Below, piece after piece: positions 46,481 to 55,315 of a stretch of 64,000 nucleotides of DNA (its first letter is position 1; the number at the start of each line of letters is the position of its first letter). Below the pieces are notes generated by a model. It saw only the letters and a list, made by a program, of their open reading frames with translations, searched no databases and was not told where the DNA came from. The DNA lies in contig NZ_CP013364.1 in the NCBI RefSeq assembly GCF_001718315.1, positions 620,001 to 684,000 of the forward strand. Reading direction: 5' to 3'. The DNA is from Burkholderia diffusa (GTDB lineage: Bacteria; Pseudomonadota; Gammaproteobacteria; Burkholderiales; Burkholderiaceae). The position numbers and the translations under genes were made by a program.

Positions 46481-47422
46481 ATGAGCGACAACATTTTTAC
46501 CGGCACCATTCCGGCCCTGATGACGCCGTGCACCGCTGACCGTCAGCCGGATTTCGACGCGCTGGTGAAGAAGGGCAAGGAACTGGTGGCGCTCGGCATG
46601 CGCGCTGTGGTGTACTGCGGCTCGATGGGTGATTGGCCGCTGCTGACCGAAGCGCAGCGCCAGGAAGGCGTCGCACGCCTGGTCGAAGCCGGCGTCCCGA
46701 CGATCGTCGGCACCGGCGCGGTGAACTCGAAGGAAGCCGTGTCGCACGCCGCACATGCCGCGAAGGTGGGCGCGCACGGCCTGATGGTGATCCCGCGCGT
46801 GCTGTCGCGCGGCGCATCGCCGGCCGCACAAAAGGCGCACTTCGCCGCGATCCTGAACGCCGCGCCGAACCTGCCGGCCGTGATCTACAACAGCCCGTAC
46901 TACGGCTTCGCGACCCGCGCCGACCTGTTCTTCGAACTGCGCCGCCAGCACCCGAACCTGATCGGCTTCAAGGAATTCGGCGGCGCCGCCGACATGCGTT
47001 ACGCAGCCGAGAACATCACGTCGCAGGACGACAGCGTGACGCTGATGGCCGGCGTCGACACGCAAGTCTTCCACGGCTTCGTGAACTGCGGCGCGGCGGG
47101 CGCGATCACCGGCATCGGCAACGCGCTGCCGCGCGAAGTGCTGCAACTGGTCGACCTGTGCAAGAAGGCCGCACAAGGCGATGCAGTCGCCCGCGTGCGC
47201 GCGAAGGAGCTGGAAGCGGCGCTGGCCGTGCTGTCTTCGTTCGACGAAGGCTGCGATCTCGTCCTGTTCTACAAGTATCTGATGGTGCTGAACGGCGACA
47301 AGGAATACACGCTGCACTTCAACGAAACCGACGCTCTGAGTGACGCCCAACGCAATTACGCGGAAGCGCAGTACACGCTGTTCCGCAACTGGTACGCGAA
47401 CTGGTCGAAGAGCATCGCGTAA
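46481..47422 (+). CDS. DapA/NanA-family lyase, probably 1-pyrroline-4-hydroxy-2-carboxylate deaminase (HypD-like)
   Basis: A 313-residue class I aldolase-type lyase. The Schiff-base Lys164 is in LIGFKEFGG and the catalytic Tyr136 in AVIYNSPYYGF; GSMGDWPLLT replaces the usual GTTGE turn. The pattern TGTIPALMTPCTADR and SSFDEGCDLVLFYKYLMVL fits the group that deaminates the cyclic intermediate of trans-4-hydroxyproline breakdown, rather than DapA itself. This is from memory of the family, not a search. Context supports it: a GntR/FCD regulator and an MHS symporter share its operator motif. Alternative: 5-dehydro-4-deoxyglucarate dehydratase. No epimerase or oxidase of the pathway is in the window. 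Confidence 0.8.
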   Translation: MSDNIFTGTIPALMTPCTADRQPDFDALVKKGKELVALGMRAVVYCGSMGDWPLLTEAQRQEGVARLVEAGVPTIVGTGAVNSKEAVSHAAHAAKVGAHGLMVIPRVLSRGASPAAQKAHFAAILNAAPNLPAVIYNSPYYGFATRADLFFELRRQHPNLIGFKEFGGAADMRYAAENITSQDDSVTLMAGVDTQVFHGFVNCGAAGAITGIGNALPREVLQLVDLCKKAAQGDAVARVRAKELEAALAVLSSFDEGCDLVLFYKYLMVLNGDKEYTLHFNETDALSDAQRNYAEAQYTLFRNWYANWSKSIA

Positions 47423-47482
47423 GCGCGCTCGCACGATGCCGTGCGGTACGCGGCCGTGATACGGCTGCGTGATGGAAAGGGG

Positions 47483-47510
47483 AAGCCACGGATCGCTCCG
47501 TGGCTTTTTT
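47483..47510 (+). terminator. Rho-independent terminator after the lyase gene
   Basis: GCCACGGA-TCGC-TCCGTGGC followed by TTTTTT, 60 bases beyond the stop codon. A textbook terminator. Confidence 0.92.
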
Positions 47511-47601
47511 CTCGTCTATGGCCCGTCCTGAAGCAGCATGCGGGCGCATATTCCGACATCAGCGTGACAGCGTTCGGCATCGCCGCGCCGAGGTCGGGCG
47601 G

Positions 47602-47880
47602 TCAGGGCTTCACCGTCGTCGGCCGCGGCTCCATCCCGTCGATCTTCGCGAGCAGGCCATTGCCGAGTTCCGTCACGTGACGCGGCATGCCGGGGATCGC
47701 CAACAGCGCTTCGATTCTCCCGCGCCAGTAACTCGGACGGCTCACGCGCATTGCACACGGCATCGTCACATCGCCGCGATCGGCATCGGTTTCGAGCAGC
47801 GCAACCATTCTCTCGATATGAGAGAGCTCGCGCTCCACATAGTCTCTCGTCAGCATCTGATCGATACTCCCGCGCAACAC
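47602..47880 (-). CDS. Small hypothetical protein
   Basis: Up to 92 residues; the true start may be the inner ATG at 47856 (MLTRDYVERELSHIERMV). The frame has regular helix-forming sequence (YVERELSHIERMVALLETDADRGD; GRIEALLAIPGMPRHVTELGNGLLAKIDGM) and looks coding. I do not recognise it. It is soluble with no signal peptide and stands alone between two oppositely oriented units. Confidence 0.55.
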   Translation of the reverse strand: MLRGSIDQMLTRDYVERELSHIERMVALLETDADRGDVTMPCAMRVSRPSYWRGRIEALLAIPGMPRHVTELGNGLLAKIDGMEPRPTTVKP

Positions 47881-48009
47881 AGCCCTGGCCTGTCGTCACT
47901 GCCGCGTCGCCGCATGGCCTTTTCGCGGGACCGGTCGTACTCGCTTCCCGTCACGGTACCCGCGCCCTGTGTCAGAACGCCATCGATCCACGCAATGATT
48001 TCATTCATA

Positions 48010-48300
48010 TCATCGGATCATTGCCGCGCAATCTTCACGTCCGCGTCGGTCGCATCCGCACCCCGATTCTCCATCGACGATCGCAGATGCTCCCCTTGCG
48101 ACGGCATCCCCAATATTGAGGATGCCTGCTGGAATCGGCCGCACCGCATCCGCGCGATGCGGCGCGTGCGGCAACCAGGGAATGAAAAGATCTATCGCGC
48201 GTTCACGCGTGCTGATCGACACCGTTCGCGACAAGATCAAGGCGATCGTCGCAAGGACGACCGCGAGAATGAGCGCCCGTCTCGTCGCGCTGTGCGGCAA
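48010..48300 (-). CDS. Possible small membrane-anchored protein
   Basis: A 96-residue frame with one N-terminal membrane segment (RRALILAVVLATIALILS) followed by STRERAIDLFIPWLPHAPHR. The second half becomes Arg/Cys-rich, which may mean the frame is only partly real or is the remnant of a longer gene. It ends up 10 bases downstream of the TetR gene on the same strand. Low confidence. Confidence 0.3.
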   Translation of the reverse strand: MPHSATRRALILAVVLATIALILSRTVSISTRERAIDLFIPWLPHAPHRADAVRPIPAGILNIGDAVARGASAIVDGESGCGCDRRGREDCAAMIR

Positions 48301-48310
48301 CCGAACCCAT

Positions 48311-49009
48311 TCAGCAACCTCGGCCGCGCACGCCCTTGCCTGCCGGCGGCTCGCCCGCGCTCATCCGGTCCAGTTGCCGGACAATCTCCGCGCGCAACTC
48401 GGCCGAAATCTCCACGCTGTCGAGTAACTCGGAGATCCATAGCCCGTCGGCCGCGAGCCGGCAGATCATCAGCGTCGCCGCCTGCTCGAGCGGCACCGGA
48501 TCCGGTCGTGTCCACTCGCGCATCGGCACCGACCAGCGCGCGCGCGTCTCCTGCTCGGTGATCATCGACGCAACCAATACGCGCAGCACGTCGGTGCTCG
48601 CCGCCGGCTGCGCGGTGTCGAGCACCGCATGCAGATACGCGCGCGCCGCCGCGCCGTTGCCATGCGCATCGGCCGCCCGATGCGCGGCCATCTGCGATGC
48701 GAAACGCTCGGTCGCCTGCTCGAACAGTGCATCGAGCAAGCCCTGCTTGTTCGCGAAGTGATACTGCAGCGCGCCTTTCGTCACGCCCGCGCGTTCGGCA
48801 ACCGCGTCGAGCGTCAACGCGGCCACGCCGTGATGTGTCGCGATCTCGGACGCGGCATCCAGCAGTTGCGCGCGCACCTGTTCCGGCGCTTTTTTCCGCC
48901 GCACACCGGCGAGGGGTGCTGCTTCGTGTGGTTCCGGTGCGCCACCCGGCCCGGCAGCGTCGGGTGGCGTGGCGGTGTCGCGCGAAGCGGATTCGGAGCG
49001 TTTTTTCAT
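48311..49009 (-). CDS. TetR-family transcriptional regulator
   Basis: A 232-residue repressor. A disordered Pro/Ala-rich N-terminus of about 40 residues precedes the HTH (RAQLLDAASEIATHHGVAALTLDAVAERAGVTKGALQYHFANKQGLLDALF). The C-terminal ligand domain has TetR_C features (ASMITEQETRARWSVPMREW). It is divergent from the squalene-hopene cyclase gene with about 50 bp between start codons. An imperfect inverted repeat around 49040-49060 (ATTCCGTCTGGATGG) is a likely operator for both genes. Confidence 0.9.
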   Translation of the reverse strand: MKKRSESASRDTATPPDAAGPGGAPEPHEAAPLAGVRRKKAPEQVRAQLLDAASEIATHHGVAALTLDAVAERAGVTKGALQYHFANKQGLLDALFEQATERFASQMAAHRAADAHGNGAAARAYLHAVLDTAQPAASTDVLRVLVASMITEQETRARWSVPMREWTRPDPVPLEQAATLMICRLAADGLWISELLDSVEISAELRAEIVRQLDRMSAGEPPAGKGVRGRGC

Positions 49010-49061
49010 GGGGGCGATGTTAGCACTCGCGGTCTCGATATAAACATTCCGTCTGGATGGT

Positions 49062-51116
49062 ATGATCCGCCGCATGAATAAATCCGCCCCCTCCCACTGG
49101 TCCGCGCTCGACACCGCGATCGCCCGCGGACGCGACGCGCTGATGCGTCTTCAGCAGCCTGACGGCAGTTGGTGCTTCGAACTGGAGTCCGACGCGACGA
49201 TCACCGCGGAATACATTCTGATGATGCATTTCATGGACAAGATCGACGACGCGCGCCAGGCGCGGATGGCGCGCTACCTGCGCGCGATCCAGCGGCTGGA
49301 CACGCACGGCGGGTGGGATCTGTACGTCGACGGCGAGCCGGACGTTTCGTGCAGCGTGAAGGCGTACTTCGCGCTGAAGGCCGCCGGCGACAGCGAGCAC
49401 GCGCCGCACATGGTCCGCGCGCGCGACGCGATCCTGAAGCTCGGTGGCGCGGCCCGCGCGAATGTGTTCACGCGCATCCTGCTCGCGACGTTCGGCCAGG
49501 TGCCGTGGCGCGCGACGCCGTTCATGCCGATCGAATTCGTGCTGTTCCCGAAGTGGGTGCCGATCTCGATGTACAAGGTCGCGTACTGGGCGCGCACGAC
49601 GATGGTGCCGCTGCTCGTGCTGTGCTCGCTGAAAGCGCGTGCGCGCAATCCGCGCAACATCGCGATTCCCGAACTGTTCGTCACGCCGCCCGATCAGGAA
49701 CGCCAGTACTTCCCGCCCGCGCGCGGGATGCGCCGCGCGTTCCTCGCGCTCGACCGCGTGGTGCGCCATGTCGAGCCGCTGCTGCCGAAACGCCTGCGGC
49801 AGCGCGCGATCCGGCATGCGGAAGCATGGTGCGCGGAGCGCATGAATGGCGAGGACGGCCTCGGCGGGATCTTTCCGCCGATCGTGTACAGCTACCAGAT
49901 GATGGACATGCTTGGTTATCCTGACGATCATCCGCTGCGCCGCGACTGCGAGAACGCGCTCGAGAAGCTGCTGGTCACGCGGCCCGACGGCAGCGTCTAC
50001 TGCCAGCCGTGCCTGTCGCCGGTATGGGACACCGCATGGAGCACGATGGCGCTCGAACAGGCACGCGGCGTGGCTGGGCCGGAAGCCGGCACATCGCCGA
50101 GTGCGCTGAATGAACTCGACGCGCGCATCACGCGCGCATACGACTGGCTCGCCGAGCGCCAGGTGAACGACCTGCGCGGCGACTGGATCGAGAACGCGCC
50201 CGCCGACACGCAACCGGGCGGCTGGGCGTTCCAGTACGCGAACCCGTACTACCCCGACATCGACGACAGCGCAGTCGTCACCGCGATGCTGGACCGCCGC
50301 GGGCGCACGCATCGCAACGCGGACGGCTCGCATCCGTATGCGGCGCGCGTTGCACGCGCGCTCGACTGGATGCGCGGGCTGCAATCGCGCAACGGCGGCT
50401 TCGCGGCCTTCGACGCCGACTGCGATCGCATGTACCTGAACGCGATCCCGTTCGCCGATCACGGCGCGTTGCTCGATCCGCCGACCGAGGACGTGTCGGG
50501 TCGCGTGCTGCTGTGCTTCGGCGTCACGAACCGCGCGGACGACCACGCATCGCTCGCGCGCGCGATCGGCTACGTGAAACGCACGCAACAACCCGACGGC
50601 AGCTGGTGGGGCCGCTGGGGCACGAACTACCTGTACGGCACGTGGAGCGTACTGGCCGGGCTCGCGCTCGCGGGCGAGGATCCGTCGCAGCCGTACATCG
50701 CCCGCGCGCTCGCTTGGCTGCGCGCGCGTCAGCACGCGGACGGCGGCTGGGGCGAAACGAACGACAGCTACATCGACCCGGCGCTCGCCGGCACCAATGC
50801 GGGTGAGAGCACGTCGAACTGCACCGCGTGGGCACTGCTCGCGCAGATGGCGTTCGGCGACTGCGAATCCGACTCGGTGAAACGCGGCATCGCGTATCTG
50901 CAGTCGGTGCAGCACGAAGACGGCTTCTGGTGGCACCGGTCGCACAATGCGCCAGGCTTTCCGCGCATCTTCTACCTGAAGTATCACGGCTATACCGCGT
51001 ACTTCCCGCTGTGGGCGCTCGCGCGGTATCGACGTCTGGCCGGTGCGTCTTTGGCCAGCGACGCCAGCCGGTCCTGCGAGCCCGCTTCCCGCACATCGGA
51101 CGCCGCGCTCGCCTGA
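49062..51116 (+). CDS. shc: Squalene-hopene cyclase
   Basis: A 684-residue (or 680 from ATG 49074) membrane-associated cyclase that turns squalene into hopene, the first hopanoid step. The protonating DXDD motif is D399-I-D-D402. Several QW repeats are visible (QQPDGSWCFE, QSRNGGFAAFD, QQPDGSWWGRWG, QHADGGWGE, QHEDGFWWH). MNGEDGLGGIFPPIVYSYQMM is a further family segment. The last about 20 residues are Ser/Ala-rich and nonconserved. The gene is separate from other hopanoid genes and is controlled, probably, by the divergent TetR regulator. Hopanoids support membrane stability and polymyxin tolerance in Burkholderia. Confidence 0.96.
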   Translation: MIRRMNKSAPSHWSALDTAIARGRDALMRLQQPDGSWCFELESDATITAEYILMMHFMDKIDDARQARMARYLRAIQRLDTHGGWDLYVDGEPDVSCSVKAYFALKAAGDSEHAPHMVRARDAILKLGGAARANVFTRILLATFGQVPWRATPFMPIEFVLFPKWVPISMYKVAYWARTTMVPLLVLCSLKARARNPRNIAIPELFVTPPDQERQYFPPARGMRRAFLALDRVVRHVEPLLPKRLRQRAIRHAEAWCAERMNGEDGLGGIFPPIVYSYQMMDMLGYPDDHPLRRDCENALEKLLVTRPDGSVYCQPCLSPVWDTAWSTMALEQARGVAGPEAGTSPSALNELDARITRAYDWLAERQVNDLRGDWIENAPADTQPGGWAFQYANPYYPDIDDSAVVTAMLDRRGRTHRNADGSHPYAARVARALDWMRGLQSRNGGFAAFDADCDRMYLNAIPFADHGALLDPPTEDVSGRVLLCFGVTNRADDHASLARAIGYVKRTQQPDGSWWGRWGTNYLYGTWSVLAGLALAGEDPSQPYIARALAWLRARQHADGGWGETNDSYIDPALAGTNAGESTSNCTAWALLAQMAFGDCESDSVKRGIAYLQSVQHEDGFWWHRSHNAPGFPRIFYLKYHGYTAYFPLWALARYRRLAGASLASDASRSCEPASRTSDAALA

Positions 51117-51290
51117 GCATGTGCTGCGTGCCCGAGCACCCGCTCGGGCCGCAACGCGCCGGTACGCGTCATGACGTCCGCCGCGATCGTGATTGAATCG
51201 GTCTTCCTTCCCGCTCGTTCGTCGCGCGGCTCGCTCATCGACACTGCCCGCCGATCGTCAGCAATTCCACGCGGGCCGGCACGACGCACA

Positions 51291-52460
51291 TTACGGCTTG
51301 CTGTGCAGCGACTCGACGATCCGGTACGCGGTCTTCACGCGATCCTCGATCGGGAAGCTGCGGTTCGCGAGCATCACGATCGCGATTCGCTTCGCGGGAA
51401 CGAACGCGACATAGGTGCTGAAACCGTTGGTCGACCCCGTCTTGTTGATCCACGTGTCCGGGCGCGGCGCCAGCGGCGGCTCGAGTTCAGTCGCAGGCGT
51501 CGCGTTGTAGAGCATCGGTGGCGCATTCCCGGCGAGCAGCGTCGGCAATGCGACTGGATACGGATACTGCTCCCAGATCAGGTCCTGCGTGAACGGGCCC
51601 GCCCGGAAATAGCCGGTGTGCGTGCGTTGGAGCGCGCGCTGCAGCCTCGGCGACGTTTCCACGAGCCCCATGTTCGCCTGCACGAAGCGCAGCAGATCGG
51701 CTGCCGTCGTCCGGACGCCGTACGCCGGCTGCCAGAGCATGCCGCCCGTCATCCGGATCGGCTTGCCGTCCTGCGTATAACCCTGCGCGTAGTCGGCCTG
51801 GCGGGCGACGGGCACGTCGATGTAGGTATGCGTCATCCCGAGCGCGGGAAACAGCCGCCGTTCCATCAGCACCGCGAAGTCTTCATGCATCGCCTTCGCG
51901 GTGAGAAAACCGAGCATCCCGATCGCAACGTTCGAATACGTGCGATGCGTGCCCGGCGCGTATGCGGGCCGCCATGCGTCGAGATAACGCATCAGGTCCG
52001 CATCGTCGCGGATGCTGTTGGGCACCTGCAGCGGCATTCCGCCGGGCGTATGCGTGCCCAGATTGAGCAGCGTGACGGCACCGAACGGCTTGCCCTGCAG
52101 CGCGGGCAGGTACTTTCCGGCCGGGTCCGTGAGCGACAGCTCGCCGCCTTCCTGTGCGTCCGCCGCCAGCGTCGCGGTCAGCGTCTTGCTGACGGAGCCG
52201 ATCTCGAATAGCGTGTCGCCGGTCACGGGCGCGCCGGTTTGCATCGACATCACGCCGTAGTCGAACACATAGGGCTTGCCGTCGGCAACGACGCCGATCG
52301 CCATGCCGGGAATGGCGAACTGCTTCATCAGCGGCGCAACGTGGCGGGTCACTGCGTCGTGAATCTCGTCCTGCGTGGCGGCGGCCGCGCGACCGGCCGT
52401 GGCGGCGGCGCACGCGGCGACGAACAGGGTCGCGGCGATGCGGATCGCATTGAATCGCAT
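51291..52460 (-). CDS. Class C beta-lactamase-like serine hydrolase
   Basis: A 389-residue exported enzyme with a signal peptide ending near ATAGRAAAA. All class C active-site motifs are present: S89-V-S-K92, Y175-S-N177 and K340-T-G-S. PGMAIGVVADGKPYVFDYGV and FEIGSVSKTLTATLAA are AmpC-like. It could be a true AmpC-type beta-lactamase or a peptidase/esterase of the same superfamily; the motifs favour the former. No ampR-like gene is adjacent. ATG 52460 was chosen so that the signal peptide begins the protein. Confidence 0.9.
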   Translation of the reverse strand: MRFNAIRIAATLFVAACAAATAGRAAAATQDEIHDAVTRHVAPLMKQFAIPGMAIGVVADGKPYVFDYGVMSMQTGAPVTGDTLFEIGSVSKTLTATLAADAQEGGELSLTDPAGKYLPALQGKPFGAVTLLNLGTHTPGGMPLQVPNSIRDDADLMRYLDAWRPAYAPGTHRTYSNVAIGMLGFLTAKAMHEDFAVLMERRLFPALGMTHTYIDVPVARQADYAQGYTQDGKPIRMTGGMLWQPAYGVRTTAADLLRFVQANMGLVETSPRLQRALQRTHTGYFRAGPFTQDLIWEQYPYPVALPTLLAGNAPPMLYNATPATELEPPLAPRPDTWINKTGSTNGFSTYVAFVPAKRIAIVMLANRSFPIEDRVKTAYRIVESLHSKP

Positions 52461-52643
52461 GAGTGCGGTTCCTTCGATTTGTGATGGTTGCATGAACAAC
52501 AGATCGGGCCGCACCGCGCGAGTGTGCGGCAGCCGGCCTGTCGAAGCAGGACTATCCGCCGCCGGCTGATTGCGAACAATCGATGAAATTTTGCGCGAGC
52601 CTAAAGAAAATCTTATGCGGCGCGTGAACCGGCCATGCGGACG

Positions 52644-53456
52644 TCAGTCCGGCAACCGGTCAAGAAACGCCAGCATCGCGGCGTTGAAGCGCGCCGGCCG
52701 CTGCAACGGCGCGAAGTGGCTCACGCCCGGCAGGATCGTCAGCGTCGCGCCCGGAATCGTGTGTGCGAGATACGCCGCATGCTCGGGGCGGATGAACTCG
52801 TCGTACTCGCCCTGCACGATCGCGACCGGCACGCCGATCGCCGCCAGGTCGGCGGCGCTGTAATCCGGTTGCGTGCGCATCATTTCGCTGACGGCCTCGA
52901 CGAACGCATCGAACTGGCCCGGCGTCGCGGACAGCCGCGCGTAGTCCTTGCGGTGCCGCGCGAAGCAGCGGTCGATCAGCGGGCTCGGCACCATCTCCTT
53001 CGTGCCGCCCGGATCCATGTTGCACGCGAAGAAGAACACGCCGGCCGCACGCTCCGGCGCGCGGGCGGCCAGCACGAGCGATACGCACGCGCCGTCGCTC
53101 CAGCCGACGAAGCGTGCGCGCCCGATGCGCAGCGCATCGAGCACCGCGAGCACGTCGCAGGCCATACGTTCGTAGGAATAAGGGCGATCGTCGCGCGTGC
53201 TGCGGCCGTGCCCACGGCTGTCGATGACGATCGCGCGGTAGCCCGCCGCGAGCAGCGCCGGCACCTGGTTGCCCCAGTTGCCGCCATGGCCGAGACCGCC
53301 GTGCAGCAGCACGACTGGCGGGCCATGGCCGAACGACGCGTGCCAGATGCGCGCGCCGTCGTGATCCAGCCATCCTTCGGTGTCGGCCGCCGGCAGCGGC
53401 GTGCCGCCATGCGCGTCGAAGCGGACGAGATCATCGTCAACGAATTCCGCATTCAT
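52644..53456 (-). CDS. Alpha/beta hydrolase
   Basis: A 270-residue hydrolase. HGGLGHGG forms the oxyanion loop, VGWSDGACVSL holds the nucleophile Ser, and PGVSHFAPLQ the catalytic His. DSRGHGRSTRDDRPYSYERMACDVLAVLDAL is the classic strand-5 pattern. No signal peptide, so cytosolic. Substrate unknown. It lies 183 bp upstream of the beta-lactamase-like gene on the same strand and may or may not be co-transcribed. Confidence 0.88.
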   Translation of the reverse strand: MNAEFVDDDLVRFDAHGGTPLPAADTEGWLDHDGARIWHASFGHGPPVVLLHGGLGHGGNWGNQVPALLAAGYRAIVIDSRGHGRSTRDDRPYSYERMACDVLAVLDALRIGRARFVGWSDGACVSLVLAARAPERAAGVFFFACNMDPGGTKEMVPSPLIDRCFARHRKDYARLSATPGQFDAFVEAVSEMMRTQPDYSAADLAAIGVPVAIVQGEYDEFIRPEHAAYLAHTIPGATLTILPGVSHFAPLQRPARFNAAMLAFLDRLPD

Positions 53457-53561
53457 CGCTCTGCCGTCCTTTCAAGGGAGACGAGCTTCGAATTGTAATG
53501 CGCGCGATAGCGTGCGGCGACGCGTCCGCGCTGCGGCGCGCAACGATGCGGCGTCGTGCCG

Positions 53562-53996
53562 TCAGGCCTGCGTCGACACCAGCCCGCCGGACGTCGAGCC
53601 GCCCGACTTCTGGATCGCCTGCGCAAGCTGCGCGATCGCCGTCGACAGCGCGGCGGAGATCGTGCTGGCTTCCGCGCTCAGCGTCTGCTGCTCGATCGCC
53701 GCGGCCGGATCGTTCTTTGCGCGCTGCGCGGCGGCCGCCATTTGCTGCTGCAACTGCGCGAGCTGCTTCTGCAGACGCTCGATGAGTTGCTTGAGCTGCT
53801 TGACCGCGGGATCCTCGGCCGACGATCCCGACGCGCCCAACGTCTGGCCCGCGCCGCCGGCCGGCGTGGCACCGCTCGCCGACGACGACGCGGTGGACGC
53901 CGCCGTCGATGCGGCACCGGCGCCGGAAGCGTCGGCAGTCGCGTTGCCGGCGGTGGCCGGCGAAGTCTGCGGGGCGAAAGAAAGATCGATCTGCAT
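53562..53996 (-). CDS. FlxA-like family protein
   Basis: A 144-residue protein. The first half is Ala/Ser/Gly/Thr-rich and disordered; the second half is a coiled coil (VKQLKQLIERLQKQLAQLQQQMAAAAQRAKND) ending in a helical AAALSTAIAQLAQAIQKSGG. This is the FlxA-like family, linked by name to flagellar regulons in enterics but of unknown function. No flagellar gene is near. The 53997-54395 gap upstream holds no other supported gene. Confidence 0.8.
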   Translation of the reverse strand: MQIDLSFAPQTSPATAGNATADASGAGAASTAASTASSSASGATPAGGAGQTLGASGSSAEDPAVKQLKQLIERLQKQLAQLQQQMAAAAQRAKNDPAAAIEQQTLSAEASTISAALSTAIAQLAQAIQKSGGSTSGGLVSTQA

Positions 53997-54395
53997 CGTG
54001 TCGGTCCGTAATGGGTGTGCAACGCGGATAGGTTGAACAGGGGCTACCTTGCAACCGGTTTACGGCATTCGTCAGATAAAACTTTAACCTTGCCCTCGAA
54101 AGTGTCTTGAAGCGGCGCCTGCGCCGCGGCTGCCGTACGCGCGCTGTCGATGGTCGCGAAGGGGCCAGATTAGCCGACCGTCGACGCTGGTAAAATCGCC
54201 CGCTGGCCTGCCGCTGCGGCACAGCCGCCGCTTCCGGCACGGCCTCGCGGGCGATCCCGCGCAGGTGCCCGCCCTGTCGGGCCCGATACGCGATGCCCTC
54301 CGGCGCCTTCGGTGCGCGGCCCGCGCCCGCATCGACATGACGACGCGCCGACTTCGGCACGCACGCCCTTCATCACGCATTTCGAGGAACTCACG

Positions 54396-54530
54396 ATGGC
54401 CCGCATCGGCGCCTTCTGCCTGACCACGTGGCTCGCGGCCGCGATTCTCTATTTCGGCCAGCATTCGGTCGCGATGATTGCGCTCAGCGGCGTAGTCGTG
54501 TTCGGCGGATTCGACCTGCTGCGTCCGTAA
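54396..54530 (+). CDS. Small membrane protein
   Basis: A 44-residue protein with two short hydrophobic segments (IGAFCLTTWLAAAILYFG and VAMIALSGVVVFGGFDLL). A GAGGA ribosome site is placed seven to eight bases before ATG 54396. Function unknown. It precedes the pentapeptide-repeat gene by 92 bp on the same strand. Confidence 0.65.
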   Translation: MARIGAFCLTTWLAAAILYFGQHSVAMIALSGVVVFGGFDLLRP

Positions 54531-54622
54531 CGACGACGGCCCGTGCGGCCGACATTCGAGCACAACTCGGCCGATCCCGTCTGATACCGGCCACGCCCCT
54601 TTCAACTCACACTGGATTCCCC

Positions 54623-55315
54623 ATGGCACCTTGCGGCGTTTCCGTCTCCGGCCGGACGCTCGATCGCACCGAGCTCCTGGTTCTCGTCGAAGGCTCGCCG
54701 GCGCCGATTCGTCTCGAAGACTGCGATCTCGAAGGCGCGGACCTGTCGCGGCTCGATTTGCGCGGCCTGCGATTCGAGCGATGCGCGCTCGCGGAAGCGT
54801 CGTTCGTCGGCGCGACGCTCGCGCAAACCGCGTGGATCCGTTGCCGTGCGCGCCAGGCGAGCTTCGCGTCGGCCGATCTCGAGGACGCGCAGTTTCAGTC
54901 CTGCGATCTCAACAACACGAGCTGGCGCCGCAGCAAGCTCAGCTCCGCGCACTTCGACGAATGCCGGCTCACCGGCGCCGACTTCGAGGAATGCAAGTCG
55001 CTCGGCATCGAGTTCTCGAACACGCTGCTGGTGGGCGCGAGCCTGCGCCGTTTCTCGTTCCGGAAGACGCGACTCGTCGCGCTCGATTTCTCGGACGCCG
55101 ATCTCGCCGGCACGGACTTTCGCGACGCCGTGTTCGAAGGCGGCAGCCTGCGCAACGCGCATCTGAACGACGTCCGGTTCGATGGCGCCGACCTGCGCGA
55201 CGTGGACCTCGGCGGCACGCCGAAGCTGCTCGCGTCGGGCGTGCTGCGCGGCGCGACCATCTCGTATGACCAAGCCGCGACGCTGATCGAGAATCTGGGA
55301 ATCCGGGTCGCTTGA
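54623..55315 (+). CDS. Pentapeptide-repeat protein
   Basis: A 230-residue protein made almost wholly of A(D/N)LXX-type repeats (LEGADLSRLDLRGLRFERCALAEASFVGATLAQT ... SDADLAGTDFRDAVFEGGSLRNAHLNDVRFDGADLRDVDLGG), forming a right-handed square beta-helix. A short C-terminal cap follows (TISYDQAATLIENLGIRVA). The C-terminal end fits the Qnr/McbG-like group that mimics DNA and protects gyrase, but many pentapeptide proteins have other roles. ATG 54623 gives a full domain. Confidence 0.88.
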   Translation: MAPCGVSVSGRTLDRTELLVLVEGSPAPIRLEDCDLEGADLSRLDLRGLRFERCALAEASFVGATLAQTAWIRCRARQASFASADLEDAQFQSCDLNNTSWRRSKLSSAHFDECRLTGADFEECKSLGIEFSNTLLVGASLRRFSFRKTRLVALDFSDADLAGTDFRDAVFEGGSLRNAHLNDVRFDGADLRDVDLGGTPKLLASGVLRGATISYDQAATLIENLGIRVA

